From assembly GCA_023252115.1 (NCBI GenBank), contig JAHEXM010000054.1:2648-8576 (forward strand): 5,929 nt of DNA, in the 5' to 3' direction. The notes below the pieces were generated by a model. The model searched no databases, was not told where the DNA came from, and saw nothing but the letters and a program-made list of their open reading frames with translations. Of the stretch, positions 1 to 5,929 are shown piece by piece; position 1 is the first letter of the stretch; the number at the start of each line of letters is the position of its first letter. The position numbers were made by a program, and so were the translations under genes. The DNA comes from Micrococcales bacterium (lineage in GTDB: Bacteria > Actinomycetota > Actinomycetes > S36-B12 > UBA10799).

Positions 1-494
1 AAGCGATCGACACCGGAGCTGATAGCAGCGTGGTTCGATACTCGGGTTCACCTCTGAGGTATTCATTCTCCGAAGCGAATCAACGCAAGAGTCTGACACT
101 GATCGACATGGATCGCGACGGGCGCTGCACCGTCGAGCTTCTACCTCTCCCCCAGCCGCGCCAAATGGTTCAGCTGGTCGGCGCTCTTGATGAGGTCATC
201 GCCCCGGACGTGCAACGCACACATGGTGACTCGTGGGTGCGAATAGTGGTCACCGATGCCGCGCGCCCGCAGCATCTCAACGACGTCGTCAGAGCGGCGT
301 TTCCACATGCCCTCTCAATAGTTCATTCGCCACCTGCAGACTCGCTGTCGATCGATATCACCGCTAATCGGCCCAATGAGTCAACAGTTGATCCAGTCGA
401 CATCTCGCGTGAATTTGTCCTTGATGTGACAAATGCGCCAGCAACAGATGACGAGATCACCGTGTACCGCCGCGCCTACGAATCGATCCGGTAA
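1..494 (+). CDS. sbcD: Exonuclease subunit SbcD, C-terminal part (5' end outside window)
   Basis: This is the C-terminal end of SbcD, the Mre11-like, metal-dependent nuclease subunit of the SbcCD complex, which cuts DNA hairpins and blocked double-strand ends. The frame is open from the left edge (first whole codon at base 3) to TAA at 492-494, giving about 163 residues. The first part reads VRYSGSPLRYSFSEAN followed by QRKS, the well-conserved SbcD stretch just after the last phosphoesterase motif (GxHxH), which therefore lies outside the window. The rest fits the C-terminal capping domain: a PLPQPR motif, an acidic helix, then the strand DSWVRIVVTD and AFPHAL. A GTG at base 30 could be mistaken for a start, but conserved SbcD residues precede and span it, so it is internal. 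Only 2 bases separate the stop from the sbcC ATG, as expected for an sbcDC operon. Family identity is secure; completeness and the active site cannot be judged here. Confidence 0.93.
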   Translation, partial: AIDTGADSSVVRYSGSPLRYSFSEANQRKSLTLIDMDRDGRCTVELLPLPQPRQMVQLVGALDEVIAPDVQRTHGDSWVRIVVTDAARPQHLNDVVRAAFPHALSIVHSPPADSLSIDITANRPNESTVDPVDISREFVLDVTNAPATDDEITVYRRAYESIR

Positions 495-496
495 GC

Positions 497-3493
497 ATGT
501 ATTTGCATCGGATGTCTCTGACAGCCGTGGGGCCTTTTGCTGACCCGGTCGAAATCGACTTTGCCAAGCTGAGCGAATCACGACTCTTTTTACTCGACGG
601 GCCCACTGGTTCAGGTAAATCCACCATCATCGATTCGCTGGTCTTTGCTCTTTACGGCAAAATCGCGAGCGCCGCAACGAGCGATGAGCGGATGCGGTCC
701 CACTTTGCTGATCCATCTGTCGAACCGTTTGTCGATCTAGTTTTCGAAACATCGGCCGGTGTATTTCGGGTGCGACGTACTCCGGCCTTCGAGCGACCGA
801 AGAAGAAAGGCTCTGGCACGACTACCGTCAACGCTGGCGTAAAGCTCTGGCGCCTGTCATCGCCTGAGGCGATCGATACCGGCGAGCTGTTGAGCAACCG
901 CATTGACGAGGTGGCTGACGAGCTCACTCGGATCGTGGGACTCAACCGTGAGCAATTCAGTCAGACGGTCGTACTTCCGCAGGGTGAATTTGCGACCTTC
1001 TTGAAGGCCCCACCGGAACAGCGCCGAGCGGTACTGCAGAAACTTTTCGCAACCGAGGTGTATGACGCCGTCGCCGCAAAACTCGAGGAACAGCGCCGCG
1101 CCGCGCGCGAGTCACTGGTTGCTGGCGATCGAGCCGTTGATCACGCTTTGACCGCGTTCATCACTGCCGCCAGTATCGATGACCTCGAGGCAACCTACCT
1201 GCGCTCGTGCACCACACCACAAGAAACCACCGAACTCGTTACCCGCATCGTGAAACAAACCACCGAGCAGGCGAAAGCTCTGCTACCCACCCGAGACAAG
1301 ACCGACAAACGGGTCAGAGAGATACAGGAAAGACTTGCACACGCACGAGCACTACATGGACGGCTGGAACGGCAGGCTCAACTGCTTCGCCGACAAAAGG
1401 CATTGGACGCAGGTCGCACCGAACACCGGAAACAAAATGCCCGCTTGACTCGGCTGCGCACGCTGGCAACTGCTGCGCCCAGCTTCGACGGGCTGATCCG
1501 CGCGCGTGCCGCTGCGCAACAATCCGATGACGCGCTGGCCGCTGCCTGCCAGCAAACCACGGCGGAATTTGCGATTACCGCCGACTCAGCCGATCTCGCT
1601 TTTGCCGAAATAACTGAATTACTTGCAGCCCTGCAACCGGCACTTGAAGCTGAAACGCAAGTGGAAGCCGTCCGTTTGGAACTGGACGCTGCGACGAAGG
1701 GGGCGACTCAAGCTGGCGGTGTCGAGGCAGAACTCATCAAGCTTCAATCGGAGCTTCCAACGAAAATTGCGTCGCTCACTAGGAAACGCGACATGCTTCG
1801 AGACCTGGCGAATACTGATCGGGAACTTGGCGACAAGCTGGCTGCCGCTCGAAACCAGGCAGAAGCATCCGAGGGCGCAATGAACCTGGTCAAAGAAATA
1901 TCGAATGCGTCAGTTGCAGTGACCAAGGCCCACGCCACAGCGATCAAAGCCGAAAAGGATGCTGCGAAATTGCGGCTCTCCCGCATCGACGGGATTGCTG
2001 GGGAATTAGCCAGTGCCCTGACTGATGGCGACAACTGCCCAGTCTGCGGCGCAACTGAACACCCGCATTTGGCAAAGGCCCAATCGGAACACTTGTCGGC
2101 AGAGGCAGTGAGCGTCGCCGAAAAATCCGCAGTTGCAGCCCGAAAGAAGCTTGAAAGTCTGCAGCGCTCAGTCGACCAACTGAATCTAAAGTTGTCGGCA
2201 ATCAACGAACGAAGTGGCGGCCTGACGCCTGACGAAGCAAATTTGGTCGTCACAGCATTATCGAAGCAGCTAGCGAAGGCGCAGCAATCACAGCTTGATT
2301 TGAAGGTCCTCGACCGCGAATTGGAAATGCTCGTCACCAGCCGGGCCAAAATCGAGGAAGACCTGAGTCAATGCAAGGCTGACTTGGCAGTTTTGCAGAA
2401 ACAAGTGGTGGACTTGACCAAGCAGCTGGAAAAACTCGACTCCACGGTTACAACCGCACGCGGTACGTTTGCCACAGTCGCAGCGCGCGCGGCGCAATTG
2501 CGGGTAAATGCTGCTGCCGCTCAGAACATCATCAAAGCCCGCGATAAGTCGCTCACGTGCCACGCGGACGTCAAGCGCCGCGAGACTGATTTCCTGACAT
2601 TGTTGGCGAAGACCGACTTTAAGGACGAGGCCGCATTTGTTGGGCACCTGCCAGACATCGGCACTATCGATGACCTAGCAAGCGCGGTCGAAGCCTATGT
2701 AGCTGAGCAAAGCGCTGTTTCCGATGGTCTGGCCGCGCACGACATTGCCAACATTGATCCAGGTGCGAGCAAAGAATCTACAGATCTCAAGCTAATGGAA
2801 ACAGAGTTGGATTCCGCACAGGCAGAACGCGACCTCATCCTGGCGCAGATCACGGCACTCCAAAAGCAGGCCGAGCATGCACAAGCCAAGGCTCAGATGG
2901 TTACTGCTGCGCTTGCTGATGCCGAAGCTGCTCGAGCATTGGCTGCACCGGTGATTCGAATGGCGGATTTGGTGCTAGCCACCACACCAGACAACTTGCT
3001 CAAGATGCCGTTGACCACGTATGTGCTTCTGAACCGATTTCAATCGGTGGTGGCGGCTGCCAATGACCGTCTGCGATCCATGTCAGATGGCCGCTACGAG
3101 CTTGCTCACTCCACGGATCGCGAAGATCGTGGACGGAAGTCTGGCCTGGGACTTGTCGTGATCGACCATGAGACCGAGCAGCAACGCAACCCCGCGACGC
3201 TATCGGGCGGCGAGAGTTTCTACACCTCGCTGTCGCTGGCTTTGGGCTTGGCTGATGTTGTCACCGCCGAGGCAGGTGGCGTTTCGCTCGGAACGCTCTT
3301 TATTGACGAAGGGTTTGGCTCCCTCGATCCGGACACGTTGGATGATGTTCTGAACGAGATCACCAAGTTGCGTGACGGCGGACGTGTCGTGGGAGTAGTT
3401 AGCCACGTCGAGGAACTCAAGGTTCGAATCCCGGATCGAGTAGAAGTTCGCCGAACTTCTACCGGTTCGAGTACGGCGCACGTCGTTTGCTAG
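497..3493 (+). CDS. sbcC: Exonuclease subunit SbcC (Rad50-like SMC-type ATPase)
   Basis: SbcC is the ATPase subunit that, with SbcD, opens and degrades DNA hairpins and protein-blocked ends in the cytoplasm. All expected elements of a 998-residue protein are visible. Walker A is GPTGSGKST at residues 35-43. The Q-loop region LPQGEFATFLKAP has Gln162. Two long Ala/Lys/Glu/Gln-rich coiled-coil arms (roughly 180-500 and 530-850) flank the zinc hook CPVC at 514-517, followed by G and a downstream HP. The ABC signature LSGGE is at 902-906. Walker B is LFIDE at 934-938, with D-loop SLD at 942-944 and switch histidine His970. The ATG at 497 is the right start because MYLHRMSLTAVGPF aligns with the normal SbcC N-terminus. 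No good Shine-Dalgarno precedes it, so translation is probably coupled to sbcD, 2 bases upstream. The gene appears intact, and its TAG overlaps the stop of the convergent phosphatase gene. Confidence 0.96.
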   Translation: MYLHRMSLTAVGPFADPVEIDFAKLSESRLFLLDGPTGSGKSTIIDSLVFALYGKIASAATSDERMRSHFADPSVEPFVDLVFETSAGVFRVRRTPAFERPKKKGSGTTTVNAGVKLWRLSSPEAIDTGELLSNRIDEVADELTRIVGLNREQFSQTVVLPQGEFATFLKAPPEQRRAVLQKLFATEVYDAVAAKLEEQRRAARESLVAGDRAVDHALTAFITAASIDDLEATYLRSCTTPQETTELVTRIVKQTTEQAKALLPTRDKTDKRVREIQERLAHARALHGRLERQAQLLRRQKALDAGRTEHRKQNARLTRLRTLATAAPSFDGLIRARAAAQQSDDALAAACQQTTAEFAITADSADLAFAEITELLAALQPALEAETQVEAVRLELDAATKGATQAGGVEAELIKLQSELPTKIASLTRKRDMLRDLANTDRELGDKLAAARNQAEASEGAMNLVKEISNASVAVTKAHATAIKAEKDAAKLRLSRIDGIAGELASALTDGDNCPVCGATEHPHLAKAQSEHLSAEAVSVAEKSAVAARKKLESLQRSVDQLNLKLSAINERSGGLTPDEANLVVTALSKQLAKAQQSQLDLKVLDRELEMLVTSRAKIEEDLSQCKADLAVLQKQVVDLTKQLEKLDSTVTTARGTFATVAARAAQLRVNAAAAQNIIKARDKSLTCHADVKRRETDFLTLLAKTDFKDEAAFVGHLPDIGTIDDLASAVEAYVAEQSAVSDGLAAHDIANIDPGASKESTDLKLMETELDSAQAERDLILAQITALQKQAEHAQAKAQMVTAALADAEAARALAAPVIRMADLVLATTPDNLLKMPLTTYVLLNRFQSVVAAANDRLRSMSDGRYELAHSTDREDRGRKSGLGLVVIDHETEQQRNPATLSGGESFYTSLSLALGLADVVTAEAGGVSLGTLFIDEGFGSLDPDTLDDVLNEITKLRDGGRVVGVVSHVEELKVRIPDRVEVRRTSTGSSTAHVVC
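3440..3462 (-). terminator. Perfect inverted repeat; candidate terminator for the phosphatase gene inside the sbcC 3' end
   Basis: GTAGAAGTTCG (3440-3450) and CGAACTTCTAC (3452-3462) are exact 11-base reverse complements around a single C. As RNA this folds into a 10-bp stem with a 3-base loop on either strand. It begins 27 bases past the stop of the leftward phosphatase gene, the normal place for a terminator, while coding residues 982-989 of SbcC. Neither strand has a T-run after the stem, so it would be a U-less hairpin, a kind proposed for actinobacteria. The repeat is seen directly; termination is inference. It could instead be a protein-binding palindrome or chance. Confidence 0.45.
3490..3493. 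other. Shared stop codons of convergent sbcC and phosphatase genes (CTAG)
   Basis: The four bases CTAG contain TAG on the + strand (3491-3493, stop of sbcC) and TAG on the - strand (3492-3490, stop of the phosphatase gene). They sit in the 6-base palindrome GCTAGC at 3489-3494. There is no intergenic space, so each message must run into the other gene's antisense strand before it ends. Confidence 0.95.
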
Positions 3494-4401
3494 CCCGACG
3501 GCGTTCCGCGGTCATTCCAATCCCAGCCGCGCATTGCCCAGGCGAACCAGCTTGTCAGCGAAAAGGCAACTGTCACCACGAGCGCAATCATCAGGACAAA
3601 CGGCGCATCGGCATCGGGACCGCTAGAGCTGTCGTTGACTGCCACGGCTAGCGCGACACCAAATATCGCCGCCGCAGCGATCGCCGCAAAAAACATGTGC
3701 TGCAAAGTCCGAGCGTGACCTGTGACCCTTCGGCCGCTCGTAGCAATTGCCGCAGCACCAGCGACGGACATACATAGTCCGGCAAGTGCAACTCCGCCAA
3801 GTGCATCTGAAGGCCGATGCCAACCAGCGAAAACGACGCCGGTCGCCAGTGTTGCCTCAACAATCCCAGCAACAATTGCCAACCACGGTCTCCAATTGGC
3901 CGCCGCAATCAAAATAATTGCCAGTGCAATTGACATCGACACCGTCGTATGACCGCTCGGGTAGCTATTGCCTTTGAGCGACTCGGGAAAGTTGATTTCA
4001 TCGTGGGCGAGGTCGGGCCGCGGCAGAACAACCTTGAGAATGTCCGCGAGTACCACAGCTGAACCAAATCCGAGCACGGCAATGATTCCGACCCGAAATG
4101 CACGTCGATAAATCGTCACCGTTAAAACAACAACTGCGCCGAGCAAGACCGTGCCAAGAGTGATGTGATCCAAGATATTTCGGTCAAATCTAGTAACTCG
4201 TTGACCGACCGCGTTTCGTCCGAAATACGCGGCATCGTCGATTGATTGAGTGGCCGTGCCTTGCACGAATGTCAGGTACCCAACTACGACGAGCGCAGCA
4301 AAGAGCGCAGCTCCCAGCAGCAGGGTCCGGGCAGTACTGACTGAGCGGCTGGCAGACTCAACTCCATGTCGATTCCCCAGCCCGTTGTCTTGGTCGTGCA
4401 T
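3490..4401 (-). CDS. PAP2-family integral membrane phosphatase
   Basis: Predicted type-2 phosphatidic acid phosphatase (PAP2) family membrane protein, 303 residues from the ATG at 4401. Such enzymes remove phosphate from lipid phosphates such as phosphatidate or polyprenyl diphosphates at the membrane; the substrate here is unknown. Visible signature parts: KVVLPRP (Lys123, Arg128-Pro129), YPSGH with catalytic-type His151, and GWHRPSD with His195 and Asp199. Hydrophobic segments lie near 27-47, 80-98, 104-122, 153-168, 173-193 and 200-221. Two further ones (near 236-255 and 267-290) lie beyond the usual six. Motif 1 has only four residues between Lys and Arg instead of six, and the SR of motif 3 is absent (GV in its place), as far as I recall a common pattern in actinobacterial members. 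The ATG at 4401 is preferred because GAGGGGG lies 4 bases upstream. A GTG at 4404 is possible but too close. The 5' end overlaps the divergent flavodoxin-like gene. Confidence 0.87.
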   Translation of the reverse strand: MHDQDNGLGNRHGVESASRSVSTARTLLLGAALFAALVVVGYLTFVQGTATQSIDDAAYFGRNAVGQRVTRFDRNILDHITLGTVLLGAVVVLTVTIYRRAFRVGIIAVLGFGSAVVLADILKVVLPRPDLAHDEINFPESLKGNSYPSGHTTVSMSIALAIILIAAANWRPWLAIVAGIVEATLATGVVFAGWHRPSDALGGVALAGLCMSVAGAAAIATSGRRVTGHARTLQHMFFAAIAAAAIFGVALAVAVNDSSSGPDADAPFVLMIALVVTVAFSLTSWFAWAMRGWDWNDRGTPSG

Positions 4402-4848
4402 CACACCCCCTCGCCGGCGCTTCAGTCTGTACTTGAGGCGGTCGAGTCTGGCATCGCAGGTGCAGCCTCTGAACTAGGCACGACCGTCGATCTTCGACTT
4501 CGCCCGGCATTGACGGCCAGCGCGGTCGACGTACTGGAAGCTAACGCCATCGTCCTGGGCTCTCCGGCAAATATCGGTTACATGGCAGGGGCGCTGAAAC
4601 ACTTCTTTGATTCCATCTATTACCCGTGCCTATCCGCAACCGTAGGAATGCCTTTCGGTTTCTACGTCCATGGGAATGACGACACGACCGGTGCAGTGAG
4701 TTCGATCGAACGCATCACAAAGGGCTTGCAGTGGACGGCAGTTTCAGCACCCGTGACGATCGTCGGGCAGGTCGATAAGTCCAGCCTCCTAGCAAGCGCT
4801 GACCTCGCTTCGTTAGCCACGGCCGCGGCCTGTGGAGCCCTTAGCTAA
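4366..4848 (+). CDS. Flavodoxin-like / NADPH-dependent FMN reductase-like protein
   Basis: A 160-residue protein with a flavodoxin-type fold pattern, probably an FMN-binding oxidoreductase or electron carrier in the cytoplasm; substrate and partner are unknown. Strand 1 is PVVLVVHHTPSP (residues 6-17), whose end replaces the usual flavodoxin phosphate loop. A helix follows, then ANAIVLGSPANIGYMAG (59-75), the conserved FMN-contact loop. Next is ALKHFFDSIYYP (76-87), then the strand MPFGFYVHGNDDTTGA (95-110), matching the third flavin loop, and a last helix/strand pair. The length matches short-chain flavodoxin-like proteins. The ATG at 4366 is the only usable start: an in-frame TGA lies at 4342-4344, and any later start would remove strand 1. 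No clear Shine-Dalgarno precedes it, so a leaderless or weakly initiated message is possible. Its first 36 bases overlap the phosphatase gene head to head, and its last 8 overlap the EamA gene tail to tail. Confidence 0.78.
   Translation: MSIPQPVVLVVHHTPSPALQSVLEAVESGIAGAASELGTTVDLRLRPALTASAVDVLEANAIVLGSPANIGYMAGALKHFFDSIYYPCLSATVGMPFGFYVHGNDDTTGAVSSIERITKGLQWTAVSAPVTIVGQVDKSSLLASADLASLATAAACGALS
4406..4412 (-). promoter_or_regulatory. Ribosome binding site of the PAP2 phosphatase gene
   Basis: Read on the - strand, GAGGGGG ends 4 bases before the ATG at 4401; its GAGG part is 7 bases away, good Shine-Dalgarno spacing. From the adjacent GTG at 4404 the run is only 1 base away. The site therefore favours the ATG. 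It lies inside codons 14-16 of the divergent flavodoxin-like gene. Confidence 0.6.
4817..4835 (-). terminator. Bulged GC-rich inverted repeat; weak candidate terminator for the EamA gene
   Basis: On the + strand, CCAC (4817-4820) pairs with GTGG (4832-4835) around the self-complementary GGCCGCGGCC (4821-4830), with one unpaired T at 4831. Together this is a GC-rich stem with a one-base bulge. Read leftward it starts 5 bases past the stop of the EamA gene, inside the 3' end of the flavodoxin-like gene. No T-run follows. The Ala-rich codons here are GC-rich anyway, so chance is a real alternative. Confidence 0.25.
4841..4848. other. Overlapping stop codons of the convergent flavodoxin-like and EamA genes (TTAGCTAA)
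   Basis: TTAGCTAA is a perfect 8-base palindrome. Read on the + strand, its last three bases are the TAA of the flavodoxin-like gene. Read on the - strand, its last three are the TAA of the EamA gene. Both proteins therefore end in the same codon pair, AGC TAA (Ser-stop). Confidence 0.95.
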
Positions 4849-5755
4849 CGCTGCCAGTTTGCTCCTCCTGCGCCTGCGGAAGCTGTCGCATCGACAGCAC
4901 AATTCCGGCGACCACGACGACTGCTCCGATTACTTGTGCCAGCTGGAGAGTCTCGTTGAGAAACACCACACCCACGATGCATGCCACGACGGGCATTGCG
5001 TAGTAGACGCTTGCCGACGTCACCGCGCCCGTCTTGGACATCAAGTACCAAAACAATACAAAAGCAACCGCGCCGGAAAGAACGCCAAGGAGGACAACAG
5101 AAGCGATCGCACCAAACGTAGGGGAAGACTGCACTGTTGTTGCGCCGATAGGTAGCGACAGAGTGGTCAACACGGCTGCAATCGACAGTTGAACCATGCA
5201 GAGCTGCATGTTTGATGCCTTTGAGTCGGCCAATCTCCATCGGGCGACAGCAGAACCAAGGCCATAGCAACAAGTTGCGCCAAGTAGCGCCAAGGTTCCA
5301 ACAAAGTTGATGGCGTTACCAGTGAAGATCTCCCATGCTTCAACCAGCACAAACATTCCGGCAAAGCCAACAATGAGCCCACTCAACTGTTTGCCCGACG
5401 GGCGTTCCCGCGGCACCAACAGGGCAACGAAAAGCGCGGTCCACAACGGCACCGATGCATTGAGGAGCCCGGCACTGCTCGAGGTGATGTGCATCTGCGC
5501 AACGGCGGTCAGGATGAAACCCGCGGCAGTGGTTGCTGCGATAAATGCGATGCTTTTGAGATCGAGCTGGCGCAAGTTCGGGAATTTGCCCATTGCCAGC
5601 AGCAGCACCGCCAATGTCAGTGCACCGAGGAGCAAACGCCCCACCGTGATCTGGCTCGGCGAGAACGCCGTCAACGCAACCTCGATCAAAGCGAAGGATG
5701 ACCCCCAGATCACTGCTACGCCAAGAAATGCGAAGAGCCACCATGGAATGCGCAT
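4841..5755 (-). CDS. EamA/DMT-superfamily transporter
   Basis: A 304-residue membrane protein of the drug/metabolite transporter superfamily with two EamA repeats. These carriers move small metabolites across the cytoplasmic membrane, often outward; the substrate cannot be told from sequence. The first repeat (about 5-138) opens with AVIWGSSFALIE (14-25). It contains Pro33, Arg40, the typical SSSAGLLNASVPLWTAL stretch (92-108) and ERPSGKQLSGLIVGFAGM (117-134). The second (about 150-290) has TLALLGATCCYGLGSA (154-169), then SKTGAVTSASVYYAMPVV (240-257) and the closing FLNETL (265-270). Ten hydrophobic segments are expected and can be traced. Length is normal for the family. The ATG at 5755 overlaps the TGA of the upstream gene by one base (TGATG), so translation is likely coupled. 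A GAGGA lies 12 bases upstream, rather far for a strong independent site. The C-terminal tail (from about 292) is polar and probably cytoplasmic. Confidence 0.92.
   Translation of the reverse strand: MRIPWWLFAFLGVAVIWGSSFALIEVALTAFSPSQITVGRLLLGALTLAVLLLAMGKFPNLRQLDLKSIAFIAATTAAGFILTAVAQMHITSSSAGLLNASVPLWTALFVALLVPRERPSGKQLSGLIVGFAGMFVLVEAWEIFTGNAINFVGTLALLGATCCYGLGSAVARWRLADSKASNMQLCMVQLSIAAVLTTLSLPIGATTVQSSPTFGAIASVVLLGVLSGAVAFVLFWYLMSKTGAVTSASVYYAMPVVACIVGVVFLNETLQLAQVIGAVVVVAGIVLSMRQLPQAQEEQTGSVS
4882..4898 (+). terminator. Perfect inverted repeat; candidate terminator for the flavodoxin-like gene inside the EamA 3' end
   Basis: GCTGTCG (4882-4888) and CGACAGC (4892-4898) are exact reverse complements with a 3-base CAT loop. 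The repeat starts 33 bases past the stop of the flavodoxin-like gene. It encodes part of the polar C-terminal tail region of the EamA protein on the other strand. No T-run follows (ACAATTCC), so any termination would be U-less. The position mirrors that of the repeat past the phosphatase stop. The structure is seen; the role is inferred. Confidence 0.35.
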
Positions 5756-5929
5756 CAGGCGGCGGCGTCCTCGGCTACAAGTTCATCAATGGCCGATACC
5801 AACTCGCCAACTCCTTCGTCCAGCGGTGAAACTACCGGGCGCCCGATTTCGAAACGCAGCTTGCGGCCGTAGTTCGTAACCTGTTCAGGTGTCATGTCGG
5901 TGGTGTTGATAGACACACCGATCACATCG
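5755..5929 (-). CDS. C-terminal end of a probable DUF1611-family protein (5' end outside window)
   Basis: The frame is open leftward from the right edge (first whole codon 5928-5926) to TGA at 5757-5755, giving 57 visible residues. It begins DVIGVSINTTDMTPEQV, continues NYGRKLRFEIGRPVVSPL and ends DEGVGELVSAIDEL plus an acidic, Ala-rich tail. The order strand-NTT/S-helix-(E)xGxPVxxPxxxG-LVxAI resembles the C-terminal P-loop domain of DUF1611 proteins, some of which are found near dipeptide or muropeptide metabolism genes. The P-loop itself would lie outside the window, so the call rests on this tail alone. Ordinary codon use and the TGATG overlap with the EamA gene support a real gene in one operon with it. 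Another P-loop NTPase with a similar C-terminus cannot be excluded. Confidence 0.6.
   Translation of the reverse strand, partial: DVIGVSINTTDMTPEQVTNYGRKLRFEIGRPVVSPLDEGVGELVSAIDELVAEDAAA

Noticed and set aside
30..494. Reading the first gene as a complete 154-residue protein starting at GTG 30
   Set aside because: Conserved SbcD residues continue across this GTG and the frame is open to the window edge, so it is the 3' part of a longer gene.
1744..2349. Open - strand frame of about 200 codons opposite sbcC
   Set aside because: Ser/Ala/Arg-rich, no recognisable family, lies wholly antisense to the SbcC coiled coil and zinc hook; a shadow of the real gene.
1174..2676. The 12-base sequence TATCGATGACCT occurs twice in sbcC (1174-1185 and 2665-2676)
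   Set aside because: Both copies encode the short acidic helix start (S/T)IDDL in frame; the flanks differ, so this is codon coincidence rather than a repeat element.
3421..3434. GGTTCGAATCCC, matching the T-loop (B box) of a tRNA, as if a tRNA end or integration site lay here
   Set aside because: It codes in frame for the conserved SbcC stretch KVRIPDR; only two adjacent T-stem pairs form, and no acceptor stem, D arm or anticodon arm is present.
4261..4360. Possible -35/-10 boxes (for example TTGCAC at 4261) upstream of the flavodoxin-like gene
   Set aside because: No -10 element with proper spacing could be picked out convincingly; the region is coding for the phosphatase and the match is within chance.
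5307..5879. Open + strand frame of 190 codons opposite the EamA gene and the DUF1611-like gene
   Set aside because: Composition is that of an antisense shadow of membrane-protein codons, it matches no family, and it spans two well-supported - strand genes.

Overview
This looks like an ordinary chromosomal segment of an actinobacterium. The assignment rests on the style of the SbcC protein (about 1000 residues, with a C-terminal head typical of actinobacterial SbcC), the GTG/ATG start usage and the actinobacterial style of the PAP2 and flavodoxin-like proteins. By eye the G+C content is only mid-50s percent, so a high-GC genus such as Streptomyces is unlikely. I cannot name the genus. I see no tRNA, rRNA, insertion sequence, integrase, CRISPR array or phage gene.

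The window is almost entirely coding; there is no gene-free stretch longer than a few bases. From left to right: the 3' end of sbcD (+, cut by the window edge), then complete sbcC (+) 2 bases later. Next is a membrane PAP2-type phosphatase (-), whose stop codon shares the four bases CTAG with the sbcC stop. A small flavodoxin-like protein (+) follows; its 5' end overlaps the 5' end of the phosphatase gene head to head. Then comes an EamA/DMT-type transporter (-), whose stop overlaps the flavodoxin-like stop in the palindrome TTAGCTAA. Last is the C-terminal end of a protein probably of the DUF1611 family (-), whose TGA overlaps the transporter ATG by one base.

Functionally, sbcD-sbcC is a clear operon for the Mre11/Rad50-like nuclease that processes DNA hairpins and double-strand ends. 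The DUF1611-like gene and the EamA transporter look like a second, translationally coupled operon read leftward. The phosphatase and the flavodoxin-like protein are divergent, so each must be expressed from sequence inside the other's 5' coding region or beyond. There is no sign that the six genes form one pathway.

I did not find an undescribed system. The features most worth a second look are structural: how tightly the genes overlap, stop codons shared at both convergent junctions, and small perfect inverted repeats placed where a terminator would be but inside the neighbouring gene. The strongest is the 23-base repeat at 3440-3462 inside the 3' end of sbcC. The phosphatase also departs from the textbook PAP2 signature.
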